DNA of 64,000 nucleotides from Candidatus Acidiferrales bacterium (GTDB taxonomy: Bacteria; Bacteroidota; Ignavibacteria; Kryptoniales; JAKASW01), in contig DATJAY010000039.1 in the NCBI GenBank assembly GCA_035515795.1, positions 62,001 to 126,000 on the forward strand. Direction: 5' to 3'. The position numbers and the translations under genes are program-made. The notes below the pieces were generated by a model. The model ran no database searches. It was not told the origin of the DNA and saw nothing but the letters and a program-made list of their open reading frames with translations. Shown here piece by piece: positions 45,135 through 53,267 of this stretch; position 1 is the first letter of the stretch; every line of letters starts with the position of its first letter.

Positions 45135-48100
45135 ATGAGACATACTCTACGAATCATTTTATTAACGACTTTAGCGTTTTTCACTTGGATTACGCCATTG
45201 CCTGCTCAGTGGATCCGCACTGCCGGGCCACTGTCCACATCGATATACTGTGTGGCTTTAAGCGGTGCAAATATTTTTGCAGGAACGTTTGGGCAAGGAA
45301 TGTTCCTATCCTCCGACAACGGAAATACCTGGACTGCAGTCAATAACGGGTTAACCTGCAACTACGTCGGGGCGGTAATTTCAAACGGGACAAATATTAT
45401 TGCCGGGACTGCTGGCGCCGCTAATAATGGGATATTTCTTTCCACCAATAATGGTACAAGCTGGACGTCTTACAGTACCGGTATGATGGAGGTCGGGGCA
45501 CTTATTGCGATCAATGACACCATGGTACTCGCAAGCGTTGGGAGCGCTGTCTACCGATCGACCAACAACGGCAGCTCATGGAGCAAAATTGATTCAAACC
45601 TCGACGACATCGATGCCTTCGCATTAAGCGGATCAAACATTTTTGCCGGGACGAGAGGGAGTAAAGTCATTCGTTCGACCGACAATGGATCAACATGGGG
45701 AGATGCCAGCTCCGGTCTTCCCGGTTTCGGACAGCTCTCGAGTGTCGCTGTGTGCGGCACGGACATTCTTGCCGGGGTTTACACCGAAGGAGTTTATCGC
45801 TCGACAGACAATGGGGGAAGCTGGACATCTGCGAGCACCGGATTGACAAATCTTGATATGCGCGCACTTCAGGTTGTGGGATCGAGCATTTTCGCGGCAA
45901 CTGAAGGAGGAGTATTTCTTTCTACCGACAATGGTACGAGCTGGAGCGCGGTCAGAAGCGGACTAACAGATACTCTCGTATATTCATTGGCTTCAAACGG
46001 AACAAACCTCTTTGCTGGAACATTCGGCCCGGTATACCGACTTCCTCTCTCTTACTTCTCTCCACTGTCAGCTCCCGTGCTGAGTTTCCCGGCCGACGGT
46101 TCGGTAAATCAAGCCCTTGCTCCCGTTTTGAGATGGGCAGAAGATACCGCCGCGTTCAGTTATCACATACAACTGGCGCAGGATTCGACATTCGCTACGA
46201 TTGTCTATGATGATTCTACTATCAAGGCGGATTCTGTTCATGTTGGCATTCTTTCCAAAAATACATCCTATTTTTGGAGGCTGAAGAGTCTCAATCTCGC
46301 CGGTTCCAGTGATTGGTCGGTGTCCCGCCGTTTCACGACGCATGATGTTTTACCCGTGGGACTTGTGTCACCGGCGAACAACTCGATCAATCAACCGCTA
46401 AGCCTTACTCTATCATGGTCGACGCCCGCTTATTTCTCCACATATCGTCTTCAGGTGGCAATGGATTCGAGTTTTTCATCACCCGTGTTTGATGACTCAA
46501 CTATCACTGGGGCCGCGAAACAACTGGGTCTTGTCGCAAGCGACACAGATTACTTCTGGCGGGTAATGGTTATTGATTCGGGGAGCAGAAGTCCATGGTC
46601 TCCCACCTGGCGATTCAAGACGTTGATTCTTGCTCCTTCAATTGTAAACATATCTCCGGGGGATAACGAGATAACACTGAGCTGGAGTGCGAGCTCAAGT
46701 CCAGGAGTGATCAAGTATAAACTCTACCGTGGCACTTCCTCTCCTGCATCGACGCTCGTTGACAGCACGATTGCGACCAGCTACGTTGATTCCGGGCTTA
46801 CCAATGGCACAAGATATTTCTACCGAATCACGTCTGAAAACAGCCATTATGTTGAGGGACCTCCGAGTTCAGAAGTCAATAGCATTCCATTCAATCAACC
46901 TCCACATGCCGCCAGGCTCAGCAATGTCCTCTTGTTGAGCTCGGGGCGCAGTGCTTTTGCTCATCTCACATTTTCGAGTCAAGGAAGTGTAGATTCTGAT
47001 GGAACAATCGATTCCACTTTATGGTTCGTGAATAATCAACGAACTGCTACGGGGCCCTCGCTTGCTTACGATTTTGGTCCCGGAACAACCAGGGTTACAT
47101 TGGTAGTGATCGACAACCAGAATGCGATGGATTCGTCTGTAGCATTTGTAAACAGGGCAGCCTATGTAAGAACGTTGGGCGGACAAGTCACATCAGGTCT
47201 GAGTATGGTGGGTGGTAATGTGTTATATGCAAGCGCATCAGGTGATGCCGTCTACCGTTTAGATAGCAACGAAAATGTTGTGTACAAGCTGCAAGTCGCC
47301 GGAAGTATTGGCTCATCTTGTTCCATTGCGTATGATTCGACCGTTTATATCCCATCCTCGGACAATAACCTCTATGCATTCTCAAAGAACGCCACTTCCG
47401 TTTGGTCGGCTTTGCCGTTAGGCGGGAATACATCGGCGACACCCGCTGTTGATTCGACTCTGCAGAGAGTTTATATCGGTGTCTCGAATAATAATTTCAT
47501 TGGCGTCGATCGATTGACCGGCAACGTTGTGTGGAACTTCTTTACGAGTTCTCCAATTTCTAACTGCGCCGTAATCTCCAGCGACAGGAGACTGGTATTT
47601 CCGACAAACGATGGAACGGTCTACGGGGTCGATCTCGAGGCGAGCAATGCACCAACTGCTCCATCATGGATGCTGTCTCTCACGGATCCTTCACCGACCT
47701 CTCCTGCAATAGATCAATATGGCTATTTCTATTTTGGAACTGCCGGGGGGAATCTTTATGCTGTGTCAATGAAAAGAGGCGAGCAGGCATCTCAACGCTG
47801 GAACCTGCATCTGGGAGGGCATCTTGTTGCAGCGCCCGTGATTGATGCAAACGGAATTCTTTACATCGGATCGACTGATTCTACGCTGTATGCCGTCAAC
47901 ATAACATCGAAGAGTGTAGTTTGGCGGTTCAAAACTGGCGGCTCGATACGATACACGGCTGCTATTTCTCCGGCTGGAACGATTTACTTTGACAACGATG
48001 CGGGACAGCTTTATTGCCTGGACAACCTGGGGAATGCGTTATGGTCTTTTGATGATTCCCCAGACAGCCTCCAGGCTATCGGGACGATACTGTACAACGA

Positions 48101-48560
48101 TGGGATGGTCTATGCTGGAGCGGGCGCAAAAAGTATTATCGCCATCTATGATGGCAGCGGAACACAATCAGGCGCCTATAGGGTGTCAAACGCTGGGATA
48201 CCAATCTGGGGAACATTCCAGGGAAATAATCAAAGAACAGGTCTCCAGACCATTTCGATAATTTCCTCCACATCGAATCCTAAGGATAAACTCCCGACAT
48301 CGTATGCTCTCTATGCAAATTATCCCAATCCGTTTAATCCTTCGACCATAATTAGCTATGATACTCCAAAACTTACTCATGTCACGCTCATCGTGTACGA
48401 TGTTCTCGGTCGGCAAGTTGAGTTGTTGGTGAACGGAGAAAAAATGCCTGGCCGATATCAGGCTAGCTTTGATGCTGGCGCATTACCGAGCGGAGTGTAT
48501 TTTTACAGATTCCAAGCCGGTGCGTACCATGATACCAAGAAGCTTTTGTTGCTCAAATGA
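45135..48560 (+). CDS. Large secreted T9SS cargo protein with beta-propeller repeats
   Basis: A 1141-residue protein. A signal peptide (ending LPAQW) is followed by six or so BNR/sialidase-like repeats with IFAGTFGQGMFLSSDNGNTW pattern (residues 20-310), two fibronectin-like segments with FWRLKSLN and FWRVMVID, a type III domain near 500-590, a PKD-like stretch, and a PQQ-type propeller (LYAVNITSKSVVWRFKTGGS) near 690-1000. The last 80 residues are a T9SS type A sorting domain (NYPNPFNPSTIISY ... GVYFYRFQAG). It would be exported and fixed to the surface. It fills one cassette-like unit, which is very large for a cassette. Confidence 0.87.
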   Translation: MRHTLRIILLTTLAFFTWITPLPAQWIRTAGPLSTSIYCVALSGANIFAGTFGQGMFLSSDNGNTWTAVNNGLTCNYVGAVISNGTNIIAGTAGAANNGIFLSTNNGTSWTSYSTGMMEVGALIAINDTMVLASVGSAVYRSTNNGSSWSKIDSNLDDIDAFALSGSNIFAGTRGSKVIRSTDNGSTWGDASSGLPGFGQLSSVAVCGTDILAGVYTEGVYRSTDNGGSWTSASTGLTNLDMRALQVVGSSIFAATEGGVFLSTDNGTSWSAVRSGLTDTLVYSLASNGTNLFAGTFGPVYRLPLSYFSPLSAPVLSFPADGSVNQALAPVLRWAEDTAAFSYHIQLAQDSTFATIVYDDSTIKADSVHVGILSKNTSYFWRLKSLNLAGSSDWSVSRRFTTHDVLPVGLVSPANNSINQPLSLTLSWSTPAYFSTYRLQVAMDSSFSSPVFDDSTITGAAKQLGLVASDTDYFWRVMVIDSGSRSPWSPTWRFKTLILAPSIVNISPGDNEITLSWSASSSPGVIKYKLYRGTSSPASTLVDSTIATSYVDSGLTNGTRYFYRITSENSHYVEGPPSSEVNSIPFNQPPHAARLSNVLLLSSGRSAFAHLTFSSQGSVDSDGTIDSTLWFVNNQRTATGPSLAYDFGPGTTRVTLVVIDNQNAMDSSVAFVNRAAYVRTLGGQVTSGLSMVGGNVLYASASGDAVYRLDSNENVVYKLQVAGSIGSSCSIAYDSTVYIPSSDNNLYAFSKNATSVWSALPLGGNTSATPAVDSTLQRVYIGVSNNNFIGVDRLTGNVVWNFFTSSPISNCAVISSDRRLVFPTNDGTVYGVDLEASNAPTAPSWMLSLTDPSPTSPAIDQYGYFYFGTAGGNLYAVSMKRGEQASQRWNLHLGGHLVAAPVIDANGILYIGSTDSTLYAVNITSKSVVWRFKTGGSIRYTAAISPAGTIYFDNDAGQLYCLDNLGNALWSFDDSPDSLQAIGTILYNDGMVYAGAGAKSIIAIYDGSGTQSGAYRVSNAGIPIWGTFQGNNQRTGLQTISIISSTSNPKDKLPTSYALYANYPNPFNPSTIISYDTPKLTHVTLIVYDVLGRQVELLVNGEKMPGRYQASFDAGALPSGVYFYRFQAGAYHDTKKLLLLK

Positions 48561-48574
48561 CCGAAGGGGCATCT

Positions 48575-48701
48575 GCAACTAACGGCGGCAACAATGTCGT
48601 TCACGGATAACATGCCGAATAAAGGAGTTTACTCGGAGCCGCGCCCACTTCATATTATCATGGTTGCCCCGTGCTGCATTGTTTCCGCGGACGTTGTTCA
48701 C
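48575..48701 (+). other. attC-like site after the T9SS cargo gene
   Basis: GCAACTAAC (48575-48583) complements 8 of 9 bases of GTTAGCTGC, which opens this unit at 45091. Inner arms GCGGCAACAATG (48585-48596) and CATTGTTTCCGC (48677-48688) pair at 11 of 12 positions. The site ends at GTTGTTCAC (48693-48701). The spacer on the left side is only one base, which is short. Confidence 0.62.
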
Positions 48702-48748
48702 CGTTGAAGCAGGTTTACTATCCATATTTCACAAAGGAGGGAAACTGA

Positions 48749-49165
48749 ATGAAAGTAAAAGTCCTGCTGCTTTGTTCTGTTAGTGTTCTTTTCTTTGCCG
48801 GTTGTGCTGCCACACGGTATGGGCCTGCGTCCGGAAGCGCCTTTGGCTACAGGGAATCCAAGATTCAGAGAGACATGTATAATGTCTCTTTTAAGGGAAA
48901 TGGTTTTACCTCGCCCACTACCGCAATGAACTATTTCCTTTACAGGTGCGCCGAGATCACCGTGCGGGATGGCTATGATTACTTTATCATCGCGGAAGGT
49001 GAAAGCAATCCGGAACTTGTGCTGGCAGGGAGGTCCACACTCACGAAACCTCAATATACCGGTACAATCAAGCTGTATAAAGGCGAAAAGCCGGCAGATG
49101 ATCCGAATGCGTACGACGCGAAAGAGTTGATGGAGAACCTGGAGCCGCAGATTATCCGGCAATAG
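48749..49165 (+). CDS. CC0125/CC1285-like lipoprotein (intact copy)
   Basis: A 138-residue lipoprotein: signal MKVKVLLLCSVSVLFFAGC, then GYRESKIQRDMYNVSFKGN and FLYRCAEITVRDGYDYFII, the pattern of small lipoproteins of the CC0125/CC1285 group, function unknown. AAAGGAGG lies before the ATG. A damaged copy is at 43126. The two agree from the GTT box onward, 56 bases before the ATG. Confidence 0.82.
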   Translation: MKVKVLLLCSVSVLFFAGCAATRYGPASGSAFGYRESKIQRDMYNVSFKGNGFTSPTTAMNYFLYRCAEITVRDGYDYFIIAEGESNPELVLAGRSTLTKPQYTGTIKLYKGEKPADDPNAYDAKELMENLEPQIIRQ

Positions 49166-49290
49166 GATCTGAGCGCCTCGGGCTCCGCTTCGCTCCGCCG
49201 CAATTTGCCTTGTGACGATTTTTGCTTACGTAAAAACATGTGCCAGCGCGCTTCACGGGACACAAAACTCGCATAAGCTGCTAAGGTAAT
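49166..49290. other. Non-coding stretch behind the lipoprotein gene
   Basis: No gene is visible. Together with the 122-bp element and the repeat that follow, this forms the 482-base gap up to 49648. Confidence 0.4.
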
Positions 49291-49412
49291 AGTGTCTCAG
49301 TTTCATCCTGGTTGTCATTCCGGCGAATGCCGGAATCCAGTCATTGACCTGGATGCCAGCTTTTGCTGGCATGACAAGATCTCGCCTATTTGGATGTTCA
49401 AATTGAGACACT
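49291..49412. mobile_element. MITE/REP-like palindromic element
   Basis: A 122-base element bounded by inverted repeats AGTGTCTCAGTTT and AAATTGAGACACT (12 of 13 paired). Inside it lies a nearly complete palindrome made of GTCATTCCGGCGAATGCCGG and CTGGATGCCAGCTTTTGCTGG. The CCGGAATCCAG type of palindrome is widespread as interspersed REP-like repeats in bacteria. It has no coding capacity and is absent at the matching place in copy A of the cassette. Confidence 0.72.
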
Positions 49413-49417
49413 GCCGC

Positions 49418-49525
49418 TAATGTTGACTATGCCGTGACGACAGATTATATTTTCAACGGAATGAAATGCGTCGTGTGGTATACAAGGGGACTGAATGCAA
49501 TTCGATGTACTTCAGATTGATGGCA
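49418..49525 (+). repeat. Copy B of the interspersed cassette-end repeat
   Basis: Matches copy A (43298-43403) nearly base for base: TGTTGACTATG, ACAGATTATATTTTCA, GTCGTGTGGTATACAAGGGG, CTGAATGCAATTCGAT. It directly precedes an attC-like site, as in copy A. Confidence 0.75.
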
Positions 49526-49602
49526 GAATAACGAACTTTTTGTTCGTTATTTGTCCACCTAAGGTACAAAAAACGCAATGCGGTTTCGAAATAGTTAGTT
49601 CC
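49526..49602 (+). other. attC-like site 4
   Basis: A 77-base site, the same length as site 1. It starts GAATAAC (49526-49532), ends GTTAGTTCC (49594-49602), and includes a perfect 10-bp hairpin AATAACGAAC/GTTCGTTATT with a T5 loop. The starting box complements 6 of 7 bases of GTTGTTC, which opens this unit at 48693. Confidence 0.58.
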
Positions 49603-49647
49603 AATGTCATCTAGTAACAAAATCATTTCTAACTAAAGGAGTAATCC

Positions 49648-50403
49648 ATGGAAAAACAAACTACGCTGGACAGACTTGAAGAGAAAATCTTATTTCGCGT
49701 CTCCCGCTTCTTCTTTCTGTCGCTCGCTATGATCTCGATGCTGGTATTGCTTATTGGAGCAATATATCTAGCCTGGAGTCTCATACCCGTAAATCGTGCT
49801 CCGGATCCGCGCGATGTGATTCTCACTGCGAAAGATGTGAGAGAAAACCTCGAATCCAACGGCAATGCGGGGAACCTTGCTTCAACTGAAAATGCCAATG
49901 CTGAAAATTCGAAAACCCCAGATGAACTGAAATTGGATAGTTATATCGATACCCTCAAGCAATTAATGCCTCCGCCCGAATACTCCTGGGATGCAAAAGG
50001 ATATTATACAAAAGATGCGTTCAGCCAGTACGTCACAACTGATATTGGACTCACTCAAAGATTGAAAGACTTCACCGACCAACTGAGCGACGTTGAAGAA
50101 TCCAACCAGGCACTGTCGCAACTATGCTCAGTATTGCGAGAGTTCCCACAGGACGGACGGCTGAAACCATTAGAGTCTTTTACAGAACTTTACCTTCAGA
50201 AGAGGAACGACCGTTTTGAACTCGTCAAGTCGATTGATTCTCAGTACGAAACGGCATTGGCAGAAAAGGTCGCGGGCAAATCTGAAAGCTTGATCGTCAT
50301 CGTATCTGCAGTCTCGACCATGGCTTTTTTAGCAATCTTTCTTGTCCTTCTCTCAGTTCAAAGAAGTATTAAGAATTTGTCAGCCCAAAGTCAGTCGAAC
50401 TGA
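49648..50403 (+). CDS. Two-helix membrane protein of unknown function
   Basis: A 251-residue protein with a membrane helix near each end (FFFLSLAMISMLVLLIGAIYL at about 28-48, in part; IVIVSAVSTMAFLAIFLVLL at about 218-237) and a helical periplasmic middle with Gln/Asn/Glu-rich stretches. No family recognised. A GGAG site precedes the ATG. Its stop codon lies inside the next attC-like site. Confidence 0.65.
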   Translation: MEKQTTLDRLEEKILFRVSRFFFLSLAMISMLVLLIGAIYLAWSLIPVNRAPDPRDVILTAKDVRENLESNGNAGNLASTENANAENSKTPDELKLDSYIDTLKQLMPPPEYSWDAKGYYTKDAFSQYVTTDIGLTQRLKDFTDQLSDVEESNQALSQLCSVLREFPQDGRLKPLESFTELYLQKRNDRFELVKSIDSQYETALAEKVAGKSESLIVIVSAVSTMAFLAIFLVLLSVQRSIKNLSAQSQSN

Positions 50404-50455
50404 AGGCGCTTCAGCAAACAGCATAAAACATACGAAGCGCGCGGCGAGGTTGAAC
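50394..50455 (+). other. attC-like site 5, compact
   Basis: A 62-base site: GTCGAAC, 5-base spacer, GCGCTTC (50406-50412), loop, GAAGCGC (50434-50440, perfect pair), 8-base spacer, GTTGAAC (50449-50455, a perfect GTTRRRY). The size and order match the shortest attC sites. The first box does not complement the start box of its own unit well (about 4 of 7), so it is weaker evidence for a cassette. Confidence 0.5.
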
Positions 50456-50506
50456 GGGAGTACGTCGGCTGAAACTGCGCACGTAACAATCATTGAAAGG
50501 AGATAA

Positions 50507-51100
50507 ATGAAATCGATTCCGTTCGTTTTATCAATTAGCTTGATTTTGTTCACTCTTTCATCTTGCAAGAAAAGCAACCCAGCCGGCCCATCGGGGGGCG
50601 ACCAAATTTGGCCGCTCAAGGTCGGGGACTCCTGGACTTTTACCATTACGCAGTACGACAGCACCGGGAATGTTACGGCGACTTTTCCGTACACTTATTC
50701 AGTTACCGGAGATACGGTAGTTGCCGGTGAGACATGGTATCTCGTCTCGAATTGGGGGCCATATCCTTGCACGAACAGAGATGATGGTCTTTGGGAAATG
50801 GAAGTTTCGATCTCGGGAATATTCCAGGGACTTCTATTTAAATATCCCGCTAATACCGGAGACGCTTGGTGGAGCGGGGCCGATTCAGTTTATGTCCAGT
50901 CGACGAGCGCATCGATAACAGTTCCCAGGGGTACTTATACTTGTTATGAGTATTTATTATTCTATAGATCTAGTCTTGTGGTGGACTATTATTATTGTCC
51001 GGGTACCGGGTGGATTGAGAGCGACTGGTACGCGACCACGAGCACAGGCCAATCGTACAAGAGACATCATAGCGAGCTTACTTCTTTCACACTCAAATAG
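50507..51100 (+). CDS. Lipoprotein of unknown function (WPLKVGDSWTF type)
   Basis: A 197-residue lipoprotein with signal SISLILFTLSSC (Cys about residue 22). The mature N-terminus DQIWPLKVGDSWTFTITQYD is shared in pattern with the lipoprotein at 51350 (YFPLHIGDTWTYDR), and both end with a D/SWYA..G segment. Beta-rich, no catalytic motif. AAGGAG precedes the ATG. Confidence 0.72.
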   Translation: MKSIPFVLSISLILFTLSSCKKSNPAGPSGGDQIWPLKVGDSWTFTITQYDSTGNVTATFPYTYSVTGDTVVAGETWYLVSNWGPYPCTNRDDGLWEMEVSISGIFQGLLFKYPANTGDAWWSGADSVYVQSTSASITVPRGTYTCYEYLLFYRSSLVVDYYYCPGTGWIESDWYATTSTGQSYKRHHSELTSFTLK

Positions 51101-51349
51101 ATCATGCTTGCTGTCATATGCTCTGCATCGGATGACAAACTCCTAAAGGCGTCAATCATGACGCTTCCTGATCAGGAACGTATCCCGCTCATTATTATTA
51201 GAAAAGGAACATGCGAGATGCCGCAAGGCGGCATCGGGACAGGCTCTTATAAATCGCATCATGGCGCGCACATCATATGAAGGGATTGCTGTTGGGAGCT
51301 TCAAGCGAGACGCGCTGGAAAAATCTTTGAAAGGAGAAATGTCAATGCC
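51101..51349. other. Hairpin-rich intergenic region with possible attC remnant
   Basis: Contains a 14-base palindrome TTCCTGATCAGGAA, a GCGTCA/TGACGC hairpin and an 8-bp GATGCCGC/GCGGCATC hairpin. The part 51243-51299 runs from GCTC to GTTGGGAGC and carries CATGGCGCGCACATCATATG, found with one change inside attC-like site 2. It may be a decayed cassette junction. Confidence 0.45.
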
Positions 51350-51976
51350 ATGAGACTAATCAAGAGACTATTGCTTGTTGCGCCGTTAACTATTCTGCTT
51401 TCAACTTGCAGCAATCCATCGGCGCCGACCACTTCGAGCGAGATTTCCTTATACTTCCCGCTGCACATCGGCGATACCTGGACGTACGATAGGAACATGC
51501 CAGGAGAATACGCTTACATCGAAAGGCGCATAATCAGTACTGTTTATGATACCGACGGTTCCTTACTCTATGGCTACAACGAAGATCTGCAGACCTACAA
51601 TCCCCCTCCGAATCTTCCCATTACGGCTTACTATTCCGTGCACGGTGGTACGGCTTATATTTATTATCCCACGGGGGATAGCTCGGCCGGACACGCCCTG
51701 TATTCCAGAGTCCCGCTGCTCAAGGAACCTCTGACGGTGGGAAACAAATGGGCCTTGTCTGAAAATTCTCTGGATAGTTTTTCTATCGTATCATCCGGAC
51801 AGGTCAATTTCAACGGATTGCCGGTCTATGCGGTCGTAGTCATGGAAAAGAGCCAGCGCGAGATCGACTCTTCATGGTACGCGCAGGGAATCGGCTTTTT
51901 GAGGCAACGGGCTATCACAATTCCCGACTCATTGCACTGGAATTATGATTTGGACAGTTATCACCTTGTTCAATAG
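51350..51976 (+). CDS. Lipoprotein of unknown function, paralogous to the previous one
   Basis: A 208-residue lipoprotein (signal LLLVAPLTILLSTC, Cys about residue 20). Mature part starts SNPSAPTTSSEISLYFPLHI, then GDTWTYDRN; the aromatic PLxxGDxWTY pattern and late SSWYAQGIGFLRQ match the gene at 50507. Such proteins are common as unassigned lipoproteins in Bacteroidota and Ignavibacteria. AAGGAG lies before the ATG. Confidence 0.72.
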   Translation: MRLIKRLLLVAPLTILLSTCSNPSAPTTSSEISLYFPLHIGDTWTYDRNMPGEYAYIERRIISTVYDTDGSLLYGYNEDLQTYNPPPNLPITAYYSVHGGTAYIYYPTGDSSAGHALYSRVPLLKEPLTVGNKWALSENSLDSFSIVSSGQVNFNGLPVYAVVVMEKSQREIDSSWYAQGIGFLRQRAITIPDSLHWNYDLDSYHLVQ

Positions 51977-52021
51977 TGTGGGTTTTTTGGCTCGTTAAGG
52001 CGAAAGCTCACCATCCGCCAT

Positions 52022-52750
52022 ATGAAGCAACTCGATCGACTCTTCGTCGTTGTTTTGACCGTGTTGATCGTGATCAGTGCAGTCATGACAGACTCTTGCC
52101 GAAAAGAGAATGAGAGAAACAAATCTATGAGTGAAACGCAGAAAGCCGCCGGACTTTTTAAGAAGCTGAATATGGCTCCTTCGAATTCCCGGGTCATCAC
52201 GCTGTCGGAATTTGACAGCCTGGCCAAAGAGTCGGGGTTTACGGACGGGGATGAGGCATTGAAAGAAATAGTGAATGAGAAGCTTATTGATAGTTATAGA
52301 ATTCAATCAGGAGGAATCAGGTTATCGGCAACCCGTTTGAATTTGGATTACAAAGACGAGAAGTTCTCTTGTCCGGGAATGAAGGGATTTACTTTCGTCT
52401 ATCCCTTGTTCGAAAATTTCGGCGGGCCATTTACTGCAAAAGGAGAAAAGCCACAGGAATGCACTGTCTTTTTCGTCGATGCAGTTTTGGATCTTCCGCT
52501 TTCAGCTCCACAGATGAAAGTAAAACAAGTAGTGCTGGCGTCGACCGCCCATGTCGTCGCTCCAAAGGGCAGCGCGAAAAACTCCCACCAAACGTACTAC
52601 ACCCGGCTCAGCTCTGATGAATACGAGTTCTTCTCGACCAAGGCCGCATTTGTTGTATGTGTCAGTTTAATCAATATCCCGAACAGCGGCGGGTTCGATA
52701 GACCCGTGTTCTGGGAAAAAGTTACTGATAGTTTCGAGTTCACATTTTAG
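52022..52750 (+). CDS. Lipoprotein of unknown function
   Basis: A 242-residue protein with signal RLFVVVLTVLIVISAVMTDSC (Cys about residue 26) followed by a charged linker RKENERNKSMSE. No recognised domain. It starts 45 bases after the preceding stop, with no attC-like element between, so these two lipoprotein genes may share a unit. Confidence 0.66.
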   Translation: MKQLDRLFVVVLTVLIVISAVMTDSCRKENERNKSMSETQKAAGLFKKLNMAPSNSRVITLSEFDSLAKESGFTDGDEALKEIVNEKLIDSYRIQSGGIRLSATRLNLDYKDEKFSCPGMKGFTFVYPLFENFGGPFTAKGEKPQECTVFFVDAVLDLPLSAPQMKVKQVVLASTAHVVAPKGSAKNSHQTYYTRLSSDEYEFFSTKAAFVVCVSLINIPNSGGFDRPVFWEKVTDSFEFTF

Positions 52751-52815
52751 ATCTCGCAACAATATGGAGTCCAAATCAATGACAGATTCTGAACTCCTTT
52801 TTAATCGGAGGACTA

Positions 52816-53265
52816 ATGAGAAAAACGACGAATGTCCAACCACATTCTTCTGAACAAGACGACGTGCAAGAAATTAATAGCTTAACTCACGAATGGGAAA
52901 CCGCTATCAAAGCCAAAGATATAAACAGGCTTTTGAGCCTCATGACGGACGACGTAGTTTTCCTGGCACCTAAGGCACTGCCCATAAAAGGGAAGAACGG
53001 AGTTGAAGAAGTCTATCGAACCATGTTTGCCGGGTTCGACATTGAACAGGAATCAAGATACGAGGAAATTCAGGTGATCGGCAGCTGGGCATTTGCCTGG
53101 GGCACCGACTCTCTCACTTTCACTCCAGCTGCTGGAGGCGATTCGGTTAAAATGAAAGGCCACTGTGTGACGATCCTGCAACGGCAGGCAGGCGGAGCCT
53201 GGAAGTTTGCCCGCGGGATTAATAACATGTCGCAGGAGAGTTCACCGTCGATGCCGCAGCGGTGA
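52816..53265 (+). CDS. SnoaL-like/DUF4440 (SgcJ-EcaC) family protein
   Basis: A 149-residue NTF2-fold protein: EINSLTHEWETAIKAKDINR, LLSLMTDDVVFLAPKALPIK, then GSWAFAWGTDSLTF, KGHCVTILQRQAGG and WKFARGINN. This is the DUF4440/SnoaL-like pattern, found in enzymes and in binding proteins. No signal peptide. GGAGG precedes the ATG. Confidence 0.8.
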   Translation: MRKTTNVQPHSSEQDDVQEINSLTHEWETAIKAKDINRLLSLMTDDVVFLAPKALPIKGKNGVEEVYRTMFAGFDIEQESRYEEIQVIGSWAFAWGTDSLTFTPAAGGDSVKMKGHCVTILQRQAGGAWKFARGINNMSQESSPSMPQR

Positions 53266-53267
53266 AA

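Larger units (their letters stand above)
43070..49602 (+). mobile_element. Integron-like gene-cassette array without integrase (CALIN-like), core part
   Basis: Five consecutive units, each one gene or pseudogene on + followed by an imperfect inverted repeat ending in GTT. Unit boundaries are the GTT boxes at 43070, 43472, 44446, 45091, 48693 and 49594. In each unit the AAC-ending box after the gene is complementary to the GTT box at the start of the same unit: 7/7, 8/9, 9/9, 8/9 and 6/7 matches. This self-match is expected of excised circular cassettes and not of ordinary intergenic DNA. No integron integrase is in the window. The array may extend on both sides (40660 to about 54030). Confidence 0.7.

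Noticed and set aside
48561-48701. Simple transcription terminator behind the T9SS gene
   Set aside because: The paired arms are 80 bases apart and there is no T run after the stem; the boxes fit an attC-like site better.
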